From the NCBI GenBank assembly GCA_041071465.1, contig CP163498.1:6218001-6282000 (forward strand): a DNA stretch of 64,000 nucleotides, written 5' to 3'. Shown here in pieces: positions 13,876-21,691 of the stretch (its first letter is position 1; every line of letters starts with the position of its first letter). The notes beneath the pieces are model-generated. The model did no database searches and was not told where the DNA came from. It saw only the letters and a program-made list of their open reading frames with translations. Both the position numbers and the translations under genes were made by a program. The stretch comes from Pseudomonas putida. GTDB taxonomy: Bacteria; Pseudomonadota; Gammaproteobacteria; Pseudomonadales; Pseudomonadaceae.

Positions 13876-13878
13876 CCC

Positions 13879-14694
13879 ATGAGCGACTTCAGCACCCTCG
13901 AAGTGACCCGCGACCCGCGCGGTTTCGCCACCCTGTGGCTGAGCCGCGAGGACAAGAACAACGCCTTCAACGCGCAGATGATCCGCGAGCTGATCGTGGC
14001 CATCGACCAGTTGGCCGAAGACGCCAGCCTGCGCTTCGTGCTGCTGCGCGGCCGCGGCCGGCACTTCAGCGCCGGCGCCGACCTGGCCTGGATGCAGCAA
14101 TCGGCGCAGCTGGACTTCAATACCAACCTGGATGATGCCCACGAACTGGGCGAGCTGATGTACGCCCTGCACCGCCTCAAGGCCCCTACCCTGGCGGTGG
14201 TGCAAGGTGCAGCCTTTGGCGGCGCGCTGGGTTTGATCAGTTGCTGTGACATGGCCATCGGCGCCGAAGACGCCCAGCTGTGCCTGTCGGAAGTACGCAT
14301 CGGCCTGGCCCCGGCAGTGATCAGCCCGTTCGTGGTCAAGGCCATTGGCGAGCGTGCCGCGCGCCGCTATGCGCTCACCGCAGAGCGCTTCAGCGGCGTG
14401 CGCGCCCGCGAGCTGGGCCTGCTGGCCGAGGTGTATCCAGCCAGCGAGCTGGACGCCCACGTCGAAGCCTGGGTGAACAACCTGCTGCAGAACAGCCCAC
14501 AAGCGTTGCGCGCCACCAAGGACCTGCTGCGCGAAGTGGACGATGGCGAACTCAGCCCGGCCCTGCGCCGTTACTGCGAAAACACCATCGCCCGTATCCG
14601 CGTCAGCGCCGAAGGCCAGGAGGGCCTGCGCGCCTTCCTGGAAAAACGCCGCCCCGCCTGGCAAACCGATGACAAGAAGGAGCCGCGCCCATGA
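13879..14694 (+). CDS. liuC: Methylglutaconyl-CoA hydratase
   Basis: A 271-residue crotonase-fold enzyme that hydrates 3-methylglutaconyl-CoA to HMG-CoA, the step after the carboxylase. The CoA and oxyanion-hole segments HFSAGADLAWM and GAAFGGALGLISCCDMAIGAED are present, followed by LSEVRIGLAPAVISPFV. It begins three bases after mccB and its stop overlaps the mccA start (ATGA), so translation is coupled. The operon has no HMG-CoA lyase gene; in P. putida that gene is elsewhere. Confidence 0.9.
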   Translation: MSDFSTLEVTRDPRGFATLWLSREDKNNAFNAQMIRELIVAIDQLAEDASLRFVLLRGRGRHFSAGADLAWMQQSAQLDFNTNLDDAHELGELMYALHRLKAPTLAVVQGAAFGGALGLISCCDMAIGAEDAQLCLSEVRIGLAPAVISPFVVKAIGERAARRYALTAERFSGVRARELGLLAEVYPASELDAHVEAWVNNLLQNSPQALRATKDLLREVDDGELSPALRRYCENTIARIRVSAEGQEGLRAFLEKRRPAWQTDDKKEPRP

Positions 14695-16643
14695 GCCGCC
14701 CCGTTTTGACCACCCTGCTGGTCGCCAACCGCGGCGAAATCGCCTGCCGGGTGATGCGCACCGCCAAGGCCATGGGCCTGACCACCGTGGCCGTGCACAG
14801 CGCCACCGACCGTGACGCCCGGCACAGCCGCGAAGCCGACATCCGCGTCGACCTCGGCGGCACCAAGGCTGCCGAAAGCTACCTGCAGGTCGACAAACTG
14901 CTGGCCGCGGCCAAGGCCAGAGGCGCCCAGGCCATCCACCCAGGTTATGGCTTCCTGTCCGAGAACGCAGGTTTTGCCCGGGCCATCGAACAAGCCGGGC
15001 TGATTTTCCTCGGCCCACCGGCCAGCGCCATCGACGCCATGGGCAGCAAATCGGCGGCCAAGGCGTTGATGGAGGCTGCCGGCGTACCGCTGGTGCCGGG
15101 CTACCACGGTGAAGCCCAGGACCTGGACACCTTCCGCGCCGCCGCCGAACGCATCGGCTACCCAGTGCTGCTCAAGGCCAGCGCCGGTGGCGGTGGCAAG
15201 GGCATGAAGGTGGTCGAGGAAGAAAGCCAGCTGGCCGACGCCCTGGCCTCGGCCCAGCGTGAGGCGCAATCGTCGTTCGGCGACTCGCGCATGCTGGTAG
15301 AAAAATACGTGCTCAAACCGCGCCACGTAGAGATCCAGGTGTTCGCCGACCAACACGGCAACTGCCTGTACCTCAACGAGCGTGACTGCTCGATCCAGCG
15401 CCGCCACCAGAAAGTGGTCGAAGAAGCTCCCGCCCCCGGCCTCTCGCCAGAACTGCGCCGTGCCATGGGCGAAGCCGCAGTGCGCGCGGCACAAGCCATC
15501 GGCTATGTGGGCGCCGGCACCGTGGAGTTTCTGCTCGACGCCCGTGGCGAGTTCTTCTTCATGGAGATGAACACGCGCCTGCAGGTGGAGCACCCGGTCA
15601 CCGAAGCCATTACCGGCCTGGACCTGGTGGCCTGGCAAATTCGCGTGGCCTGCGGCGAAGCCCTGCCGATCACCCAGGAGCAGGTGCCGCTGATCGGCCA
15701 TGCCATCGAGGTGCGCCTGTATGCCGAGGACCCGGCCAACGAATTCTTGCCCGCAACCGGCAAGCTGATGTTGTATCGGGAGTCGGCGCCAGGCGAGGGC
15801 CGGCGGGTGGACAGCGGGGTCAGCGAAGGCGATGTGGTGTCGCCGTTCTACGACCCGATGCTGGGCAAGCTGATCGCCTGGGGCGAAGACCGCGAGCAGG
15901 CGCGCCTGCGCTTGCTGGCCATGCTCGAAGAGTTCGCCATTGGCGGGCTGAAGACCAACATCGCCTTCCTGCGCCGCATCCTGGCCCACCCGGCGTTTGC
16001 GGCGGCGGAGCTGGATACCGGCTTCATTCCGCGCCACCAGGCGGTTTTGCTGCCGGCACCACAGGCAATGCCAGCAGGTTTCTGGGAGGCGGCGGCCGAG
16101 GCATGGCTGCAAGGCCAGGCCGGCCATCACCGCGATGACGACTGCCATTCGCCGTGGGGTGAGTGCAACGGCCTGCGCTTGGGCCTGCCAGCGCGTAGCA
16201 GCCTGCATCTGGTGAGCGGCGGGCAGGATCAGGCGGTTGCCTTGGAACGCAGTGCTGCGTCTACCTGGCAGCTAACGGGCGAACAACTGCTGCATGACCA
16301 GGACGGCGTACGTCGTCAGCACCTGGCCATCCGCCGGGGTGGCACGCTGTATCTGCAGTGGGATGGCGAGATGCATGCCATCGAAGCCTTCGACCCGATC
16401 GCGCAGGCGGAAGCCAGCCACAGTCATCAGGGCGGGCTGGGTGCGCCCATGAACGGCAGCATCGTGCGGGTGCTGGTGGAACCGGGACAGGTGGTGGAAG
16501 CAGGCACCGCGCTGGTGGTGCTGGAGGCCATGAAAATGGAGCACAGCATTCGTGCGCCGCATTCAGGCACAGTGAAGGCATTGTTCTGCCAGGAAGGCGA
16601 TATGGTCAGCGAAGGGACGGTGCTGGTCGAACTGGTGGAGTAA
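14691..16643 (+). CDS. mccA: 3-methylcrotonyl-CoA carboxylase alpha subunit (biotin carboxylase and carrier)
   Basis: A 650-residue biotin enzyme that carboxylates its own biotin with ATP and bicarbonate and hands the carboxyl group to MccB. Order: N-terminal biotin-carboxylase domain (TLLVANRGEIACRVM), ATP-grasp loop KASAGGGGKGMKVV, MNTRLQVEHPVTE, and a C-terminal biotinyl domain with the biotinylated Lys in LEAMKMEHS. It is the last gene of the operon and is followed by a strong hairpin. Confidence 0.95.
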   Translation: MSRPVLTTLLVANRGEIACRVMRTAKAMGLTTVAVHSATDRDARHSREADIRVDLGGTKAAESYLQVDKLLAAAKARGAQAIHPGYGFLSENAGFARAIEQAGLIFLGPPASAIDAMGSKSAAKALMEAAGVPLVPGYHGEAQDLDTFRAAAERIGYPVLLKASAGGGGKGMKVVEEESQLADALASAQREAQSSFGDSRMLVEKYVLKPRHVEIQVFADQHGNCLYLNERDCSIQRRHQKVVEEAPAPGLSPELRRAMGEAAVRAAQAIGYVGAGTVEFLLDARGEFFFMEMNTRLQVEHPVTEAITGLDLVAWQIRVACGEALPITQEQVPLIGHAIEVRLYAEDPANEFLPATGKLMLYRESAPGEGRRVDSGVSEGDVVSPFYDPMLGKLIAWGEDREQARLRLLAMLEEFAIGGLKTNIAFLRRILAHPAFAAAELDTGFIPRHQAVLLPAPQAMPAGFWEAAAEAWLQGQAGHHRDDDCHSPWGECNGLRLGLPARSSLHLVSGGQDQAVALERSAASTWQLTGEQLLHDQDGVRRQHLAIRRGGTLYLQWDGEMHAIEAFDPIAQAEASHSHQGGLGAPMNGSIVRVLVEPGQVVEAGTALVVLEAMKMEHSIRAPHSGTVKALFCQEGDMVSEGTVLVELVE

Positions 16644-16650
16644 GGGTACG

Positions 16651-16669
16651 GGGGCCGCTTTGCGGCCCC
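16651..16669 (+). terminator. Hairpin terminator after mccA
   Basis: GGGGCCGC-TTT-GCGGCCCC forms a perfect eight-pair GC stem just after the mccA stop. It lies between convergent mccA and the repressor gene. There is no long T run, so it may work in both directions or only stabilise RNA. Confidence 0.65.
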
Positions 16670-16675
16670 GGCATT

Positions 16676-17329
16676 CTAGAAGGCGCCATGCACCCGCACG
16701 ACCACACCGATAAACTCGCATCCCTCTTCACACAGGATTGTCGGATAGCGCGTATTCAGCGGCTTGAGCATCTTGTCGCCACCCTCTTCGACCAACTGCC
16801 GCAACACAGCAGGCCGCCCCGGCTGGCGCGCAATCACCAGCCTGCCGGGCTCTACCGGCAGGCCAGTATCCACCAATACGCGCATGCCCTCAGGAACACT
16901 CTTGCCGCTGGCTGCATTCATCGAGTCGTTTTCAACCAACAGCCAGAACGCATTACCTGCTGGCATGTAATCGGTCTGCTCGTTGGACTTGGCTGTTTCA
17001 GGCAAAGGCCCCTGCAAGTCGGACCAAGCCAACACCGGGAAGCGAAAGCTTGCATAAAGCAGCGCTTCGCCCGACACCGGCTGCTCGACTGCATAACGCC
17101 CAGGGGCTTCGCGCACGATGTTGCGCTCTACCACCATGACTTGTGCTTCCAAAAACACCAGGCCGAGTTTCTCGAGCTTTTCGTTGATGGTTTCCACCGT
17201 CGGCCGCCGCGTGCCGCGCAGCCAATGCCCCACGCCGCCCTGAGTCATGCCCAGGCGTTCAGCCAGCTTGAGCTGGCTGAGGTTATGTTCGCGCTTGTAG
17301 CGCTTGAGAAATGCGTTCCAGTTTTCCAT
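16676..17329 (-). CDS. XRE-family repressor with S24 (LexA/CI-like) C-terminal domain
   Basis: The 217-residue protein has an N-terminal helix-turn-helix (about residues 16-42, LSQLKLAERLGMTQGGVGHW) and a C-terminal S24 fold with the nucleophile Ser in ENDSMNA. Such proteins repress phage, pyocin or stress genes and often cleave themselves when RecA is activated. Aligned on the following PLN motif, the segment LRQLVEEGGDKMLKPLN has Arg/Gln where CI and LexA have the catalytic Lys. It may therefore not self-cleave. The start at 17329 (MENWNAFLKRY) was chosen because upstream in-frame codons have no ribosome site. It is divergent from the DUF6124-like gene, which it may control. Confidence 0.82.
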   Translation of the reverse strand: MENWNAFLKRYKREHNLSQLKLAERLGMTQGGVGHWLRGTRRPTVETINEKLEKLGLVFLEAQVMVVERNIVREAPGRYAVEQPVSGEALLYASFRFPVLAWSDLQGPLPETAKSNEQTDYMPAGNAFWLLVENDSMNAASGKSVPEGMRVLVDTGLPVEPGRLVIARQPGRPAVLRQLVEEGGDKMLKPLNTRYPTILCEEGCEFIGVVVRVHGAF

Positions 17330-17459
17330 GAGCGGCAACAATACGGACTGTATTACCCACAGCAATACACAATCTGAATTATTTATCTGGTATCTAACAG
17401 TACAGATTGACCTATCCTGTATTTCCAGTGTGTTTGAAGGGAAATCAGAAGGTATCGCG

Positions 17460-17774
17460 ATGAAACCACCGAAAAACGACGAAACAGATCTCGACAGCGA
17501 AGCGGCCCGCCGCGCTCTCGATTACTACCTCAACCCGAACCCGCCACGGCCCAGCCTGGACAACAAGATCTGGACGCTGCACGAAGGCGTAACCAACGAC
17601 CAGGCCCAGCAGCATGCCATCGCCCTGCTGCGTTGCGCCGCTGCAACCGCCCAGGAAACCGCAAGCCACCAGCACGGTAGCCAGCGCGAGCTGACCTTCG
17701 CCCTGATGCACATGATGGACATGGCGCGGGCACTGCTGGAGCACAAAGGCGCCGGAGAACCGGTTTTCAAGTAA
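17460..17774 (+). CDS. DUF6124-like small protein
   Basis: A 104-residue protein with the segment EAARRALDYYLNPNPP near its N-terminus, followed by a helical region rich in Ala, His and Gln ending in HMMDMARALLEH. This layout resembles DUF6124 proteins of Pseudomonas (from memory), whose role is unknown. The ATG at 17460 follows a GAAGGTATCGC ribosome site. It is divergent from the S24 repressor, and its stop overlaps the start of a possible microprotein (TAATG). Confidence 0.65.
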   Translation: MKPPKNDETDLDSEAARRALDYYLNPNPPRPSLDNKIWTLHEGVTNDQAQQHAIALLRCAAATAQETASHQHGSQRELTFALMHMMDMARALLEHKGAGEPVFK

Positions 17775-17848
17775 TGAAGAAGGGAGAAAACGTGATGGCC
17801 TGGAACGGCAAATGCCCCGATTGCCGGGACAAGGAAGCGCATCGGTAA
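17774..17848 (+). CDS. Possible 24-residue CxxC microprotein
   Basis: The frame starts at the TAATG overlap with the preceding stop and reads MKKGENVMAWNGKCPDCRDK and then EAHR. It has one CPDC pair, as in zinc knuckles, and a mostly charged remainder. An inner ATG at 17795 with a GGGAG site could be the start instead, giving 17 residues. Translational coupling and the CxxC are the only support; chance is a real alternative. Confidence 0.3.
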   Translation: MKKGENVMAWNGKCPDCRDKEAHR

Positions 17849-17878
17849 AACTTTTTTACCGAATTAGCGAAAATTCAT

Positions 17879-17914
17879 TTGACTGGCAAATGATAACGAT
17901 TATTATTGCACTCA
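17879..17914 (+). promoter_or_regulatory. Fur box and promoter for PrrF
   Basis: The -35 TTGACT (17879-17884) and -10 TATTAT (17901-17906) flank and overlap AAATGATAACGATTATTATT, a good match to the Fur box GATAATGATAATCATTATC. Iron-loaded Fur should silence the promoter and low iron should open it. Confidence 0.8.
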
Positions 17915-18022
17915 GCTGATCGCGAGATCTGCTGGATAACCTGGAGCTTAGGTCGCTCTCAGATTATCTCCTCATCAGGCTAATCACGGTTTTTGACCCG
18001 GCTTTTTGCCGGGTCTTTTTTT
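17913..18022 (+). ncRNA. prrF: PrrF iron-responsive small RNA
   Basis: A roughly 110-nt RNA begins just after the Fur box. It contains the PrrF core (GGAGCTTAGGTCGCTCTCAG, CTCCTCATCAGGCTAATCAC), known in Pseudomonas to pair with mRNAs for iron-using enzymes such as sodB and acnA under iron starvation with Hfq. It ends in a textbook terminator: GACCCGGC-TTTTT-GCCGGGTC at 17995-18015 followed by eight T. Only a single copy is seen here; P. aeruginosa has two in tandem. Confidence 0.9.
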
Positions 18023-18205
18023 TGGCTCTTCAGGCTAATGAAGATCGTGATGGCGCGCATGATAGCAAAGGTGTTTCAGGGCGTGAACGCTCATTACAAA
18101 ACTTTGCGGAATCAGCACTTGAGAATCAATCTCGTTTCACCTACGCTGATCACGCATCAGGGAAGATGCCCCCACCCCTCCCCTTTATAGAGCAAGGAGC
18201 TGTCC

Positions 18206-18721
18206 ATGACCCGTCTGCTGCTGCCCCTTGAACACCCTACCACTGCCGCCGAACACAATGCCGACGATGCCCTTCTACATGCCCTGAAACGGCTGCCACG
18301 GCGCGTGCAGCAAGTGTTCCTGCTCAACCGCCTTGACCAGCTGGACTTTGCCACGATCGCTAGCCGCCTTGATCTGCCACTGGCAAGCATTGAACGGAAC
18401 ATGGACCAAGTGCTGCAGGTGGGCCGCTCGCGCCGGGATGTACTGGCGAGTGTTGCCGGGCAATGGTATGTACGCTTGCAGAGCCCACAGGTGACAGCGT
18501 GCGAGCGGATCGACTTCCGCCGCTGGCTGGATGCGGACCCGGCTAACTTGCAAGCGTTTCATGAGACAGAGCTACGCTGGCGCAGCCTGCTGGCACCGGC
18601 ACGACAACTGGGCCACGACGGCTGGTATCGGCAAGGCCGGGCTGCACTGTCGCTGGGTGGTTGCTCGATTGCGGTGGGGCTTGGCGTTACAGCCCTGGTA
18701 CTGTTCGGCTTCTGGGCCTGA
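18206..18721 (+). CDS. Sigma-region-4-like / FecR N-terminal (DUF4880) hybrid protein
   Basis: The 171-residue protein joins two pieces of the iron-starvation sigma/anti-sigma system. Residues about 20-75 (ALKRLPRRVQQVFLLNRLDQ and on) look like ECF sigma region 4. Residues about 90-135 (SPQVTACERIDFRRWLDADP) match the DUF4880 N-terminus of FecR-type regulators. A hydrophobic segment near the C-terminus (GVTALVLFGFW) could span the membrane. Sigma region 2 and the periplasmic FecR domain are both missing. A strong AAGGAG ribosome site precedes the ATG. It lies just downstream of the Fur-controlled PrrF locus, so an iron link is plausible but not shown. Confidence 0.72.
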   Translation: MTRLLLPLEHPTTAAEHNADDALLHALKRLPRRVQQVFLLNRLDQLDFATIASRLDLPLASIERNMDQVLQVGRSRRDVLASVAGQWYVRLQSPQVTACERIDFRRWLDADPANLQAFHETELRWRSLLAPARQLGHDGWYRQGRAALSLGGCSIAVGLGVTALVLFGFWA

Positions 18722-18882
18722 TCCTCGCTTCAGCCGCCCAAACACTGCTCGCATGCGCCCAGCAGGCTACTGTACATTGTCAAGGAGCGGCCGCAACCGC
18801 TTGCAATTGGGTTGAAACCGGCGCGTAAGACAGCTGCCGATCACGCCCCTGTTTCGCGATCCCTCCCGGAAACCGCCCCTCC

Positions 18883-20199
18883 ATGCCTGTCAGCGAAAAC
18901 GCATCGATCATCTGGGTCGTAGCCGCCCTCGCCACTTGCGGCGTCATCCTGCGCCCCTGGCGTATTCCGGAGTACGCCTGGGCCATGGGCGGCGCACTGC
19001 TGCTGACCGCTCTTGGCCTGATCACGCCGCACAGCGCGCTGGCTGCGGTGGCCGAAGGCAGCGACGTCTACCTGTTCCTGATCGGCATGATGGTGCTGGC
19101 CGAGCTTGCTCGCCAGGAAGGCCTGTTCGACTGGCTGGCCCACTATGCCGTCCAGCACGCGCGAGGATCGGGGCAACGGCTGTTCGACCTGGTGTTCCTG
19201 GTGGGCACGCTGGTCACTGTTTTTCTGTCCAACGATGCCACCGCGGTGGTGCTGACCCCAGCAGTCTACGCTGCGTGCAAGGCCGCCAAGGCCGAGCCTT
19301 TGCCGTACCTGTTCATCTGCGCCTTCATCGCCAACGCCGCCAGCTTCGTGCTGCCCATCTCGAACCCGGCCAACCTCGTGGTATTTGGCAGCCAGATGCC
19401 GCCGCTACTGGACTGGTTAAGACAGTTCAGCCTGCCATCACTGGCGGCAATTGCCCTGACCTACGTGGCCCTGCGCCTGTCCCAGCGCCGACAGATCCGC
19501 CAGCCGCTGGCCTTGAACGTTCAAACCCTGCCACTGAGCGCGGGCGCACGGTTGTGCGCAGTGGGTATCGCCTTCACCGCGGTCTTGCTGCTGGGCGCCT
19601 CGGCGCTGGACCAGGCGCTGGGGCTGCCGACATTCTGCGCGGGGGTAGCGACCACCGCCCTGATCCACCTGCGCCAGCGGCGCAGCCCGACGCCAGTGTT
19701 GCGCCATATCGCGTGGGGCGTGCTGCCACTTGTAGCAGGCTTGTTCGTGCTGGTCGAAGCGGTCGCCCAAACCGGCCTGGTGGTGCGTCTTGCCCATGCG
19801 CTGGCGGCGCTCGCCGAGGGCTCGCCGAACACAGCAAGTTGGGTAGCGGGCACAGGGGTTGCTATTGCCAGCAACCTGATGAACAACCTGCCGACCGGGC
19901 TGATTGCCGGGGCCATGGGGTCGGTCGTCGAGTTGCCGCAGCAAACTACCGCGGCTTTGCTGATCGGCGTGGACCTGGGCCCGAATCTGTCGATTACCGG
20001 ATCACTGGCCACGTTGCTATGGCTGGTCGCGATCCGCCGTGAGGGAGAGCACGTGGGGGCCTGGCACTTCTTACGCCTGGGGCTATTGGTAATGCCCCTG
20101 CCCTGGCTGCCGCGCTGCTGGCGTTGTGGGTGTAACCCAGCGCACGCCTGGGGCTCTGAAGCGGCGCTTGATCTAACCAGTGCTGAAATTGCCGGGTAA
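18883..20199 (+). CDS. ArsB/SLC13-type anion permease (C-terminus probably frameshifted)
   Basis: A 438-residue membrane protein with about ten or eleven hydrophobic segments. The conserved loops VFLSNDATAVVLTPAV, PISNPANLVVFGSQMP and GVDLGPNLSITGSLATLLW are those of the ArsB / ion-transporter superfamily that exports arsenite or carries other anions. It is chromosomal, outside the ICE, so the arsenic role is uncertain. After LGLLVMP the frame turns into a polar Arg/Cys-rich tail. Adding one C in the CCCC run near 20093 would instead give PALAAALLALWV and a stop at 20135, a normal hydrophobic end, which suggests a one-base deletion or assembly error. Confidence 0.8.
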   Translation: MPVSENASIIWVVAALATCGVILRPWRIPEYAWAMGGALLLTALGLITPHSALAAVAEGSDVYLFLIGMMVLAELARQEGLFDWLAHYAVQHARGSGQRLFDLVFLVGTLVTVFLSNDATAVVLTPAVYAACKAAKAEPLPYLFICAFIANAASFVLPISNPANLVVFGSQMPPLLDWLRQFSLPSLAAIALTYVALRLSQRRQIRQPLALNVQTLPLSAGARLCAVGIAFTAVLLLGASALDQALGLPTFCAGVATTALIHLRQRRSPTPVLRHIAWGVLPLVAGLFVLVEAVAQTGLVVRLAHALAALAEGSPNTASWVAGTGVAIASNLMNNLPTGLIAGAMGSVVELPQQTTAALLIGVDLGPNLSITGSLATLLWLVAIRREGEHVGAWHFLRLGLLVMPLPWLPRCWRCGCNPAHAWGSEAALDLTSAEIAG

Positions 20200-20231
20200 G
20201 CAGCCGCCAACCCAGCCATAGGTAAAAAATC

Positions 20232-20267
20232 CCAAAAAAAAAGAGGCCATTAAGGCCTCTTCTTTTT
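20232..20267 (-). terminator. Bidirectional terminator, originally of the tRNA-Gly gene
   Basis: AAGAGGCC (20241-20248) pairs with GGCCTCTT (20254-20261), with A-runs on the left and T-runs on the right, so it works in both directions. It serves the permease gene on plus and lies just downstream of the tRNA-Gly 3' end on minus. Confidence 0.85.
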
Positions 20268-20296
20268 GATCCCAGCGACGCACTGAGGATCGAATT

Positions 20297-20312
20297 TGGA
20301 GCGGGAAACGAG
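20297..20312 (-). other. attR: ICE attachment site (3' end of tRNA-Gly)
   Basis: TGGAGCGGGAAACGAG is the complement of the last 16 bases of bacterial tRNA-Gly (CTCGTTTCCCGCTCCA), the region used by ICEclc-type integrases. The sequence to the right does not continue into tRNA. This is therefore the duplicated 3' end left at the element border away from the integrase; whether to call it attL or attR is convention. Confidence 0.85.
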
Positions 20313-20553
20313 TCATGCACTAGAGCGCTAAGTCTCTGTTTCCCAATCACTTTCTTCACTGTGGTGATCAGTGAAGAACTCAATTATAGCCTTGTTTTTC
20401 GCCCTCGGCAACAAAGTTCATCCAACGACTTCCATTGAAGTCCAAGGACTGCTCTTTTCGCAGTCGCACCGCCCTACGATGCTGTCGCGATGCAATGGGG
20501 CCTCCAGTGGCCAAGGCCGTCGTGCGGCGATAGGCGAATGGAATCAGGGGTTA
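20313..20553. other. Non-coding ICE end
   Basis: Between the att site and arsH there is no supported gene. The sequence is more AT-rich than its surroundings and may hold integrase or excisionase arm sites, but no clear repeat was found. Confidence 0.4.
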
Positions 20554-21276
20554 TCAGATTACCGCCTGCTGCATGCGCTTGGTCAACGCCTCGGCGCTTT
20601 CCTTGCGCTCGCTATACCTGTCCACCAGATACGGCGACGCATCGCGCGTGAGCAGCGTGAACTTCATCAGTTCCTCCATCACGTCCACAATGCGGTCGTA
20701 GTAGGCCGACGGTTTCATGCGTCCCGCTTCATCGAATTCTTGATACGCCTTGGCGACCGAGGACTGGTTGGGGACGGTCAGCATCCGCATCCAGCGGCCC
20801 AGCACGCGCATCTGATTGACAGCATTGAAAGATTGCGAGCCGCCCGACACCTGCATCACTGCCAGCGTCTTGCCCTGAGTCGGACGCACCGCGCCGACTG
20901 ACAGCGGAATCCAGTCGATCTGCGTTTTCATCAGGCCGGACATCGCGCCATGGCGCTCCGGCGAACTCCACACCATACCCTCGGCCCACTGCGCGAGTTC
21001 GCGCAGTTCCCTGACCTTGGGATGATCCTCGGTCGCGTCATCCACCAGCGGCAGGCCCGACGGGTTGAACAGCCGCGTCTCGCCGCCCAACGCCCGCAGC
21101 ACGCGGGCTGCCTCTTCGGCGGCCAGTCGGCTAAACGAGCGTTCGCGCAGCGAGCCGTAGAGCAGCAGGAAGCGTGGCGCATGGGTGGAACGTTCGGGTG
21201 CCAGTAGCCGTTCCATGTCCGGCGGCTGGAGCAATGCGGCGTCGATGTTCGGCAGGTCGAGACGGGATTCAGACAC
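20554..21276 (-). CDS. arsH: Organoarsenical oxidase ArsH
   Basis: ArsH is an NADPH-dependent FMN reductase that oxidises trivalent methylated and aromatic arsenicals to less toxic pentavalent forms. The 240-residue protein has FMN-binding [38 protein letters not shown] and [16 protein letters not shown], all typical of the family. A GTG at 21276 with an ideal GGAGGG site six bases away is preferred to the ATG at 21291. It overlaps the preceding arsC stop slightly and is the last gene of the arsenic operon. Confidence 0.92.
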   Translation of the reverse strand: MSESRLDLPNIDAALLQPPDMERLLAPERSTHAPRFLLLYGSLRERSFSRLAAEEAARVLRALGGETRLFNPSGLPLVDDATEDHPKVRELRELAQWAEGMVWSSPERHGAMSGLMKTQIDWIPLSVGAVRPTQGKTLAVMQVSGGSQSFNAVNQMRVLGRWMRMLTVPNQSSVAKAYQEFDEAGRMKPSAYYDRIVDVMEELMKFTLLTRDASPYLVDRYSERKESAEALTKRMQQAVI

Positions 21277-21691
21277 GACGGCCCTCCACATCCACTACCG
21301 GCTCGCCGTCTTCCTTGTTGAACGCGCCGCGCTGCGGTTGCGGCAGGATGTCGAGCACTGTTTCCGACGGGCGGCACAGGCGCGTGCCCAGCGGCGTGAC
21401 CACGATAGGTCGGTTGATGAGGATCGGATGTTGGAGCATGAAGTCGATCAATTGCTCGTCGCTCCACTTCTGATCTCCCAGGCCGAGTTCCGCATACGGC
21501 GTGCCTTTCTCGCGCAGCACCGCGCGTACCGGGATGCCCATCGCGGCGATCAGCGCCTTCAGCATGTCGCGGTCGGGCGGTGTCTTCAGATATTCGATGA
21601 CAGCCGGTTCCTCGCCGCTGTTGCGAATCAGGCTGAGGACGTTGCGTGACGTGCCGCAATCGGGATTGTGGTAGATCGTGATGTGGCTCAT
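21269..21691 (-). CDS. arsC: Arsenate reductase, glutaredoxin-coupled class
   Basis: A 140-residue ArsC that reduces arsenate to arsenite using glutathione and glutaredoxin. Catalytic Cys12 sits in [11 protein letters not shown], and the arginine segment [21 protein letters not shown] is the one that completes the active site in the plasmid R773 enzyme. Its ATG overlaps the stop of the MFS gene (ATGA). The operon also holds an unrelated thioredoxin-type ArsC, so both reductant systems are served. Confidence 0.93.
   Translation of the reverse strand: MSHITIYHNPDCGTSRNVLSLIRNSGEEPAVIEYLKTPPDRDMLKALIAAMGIPVRAVLREKGTPYAELGLGDQKWSDEQLIDFMLQHPILINRPIVVTPLGTRLCRPSETVLDILPQPQRGAFNKEDGEPVVDVEGRRV

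Noticed and set aside
12688..16208. Two very long minus-strand frames (776 and 545 residues) opposite mccB, liuC and mccA
   Set aside because: Composition is Arg/Gly/His/Gln-rich, typical of reverse frames in GC-rich DNA, and the plus-strand genes have catalytic motifs.
20297..20320. Intact tRNA-Gly gene
   Set aside because: Only the last 16 bases are present; the sequence to the right does not form a tRNA.
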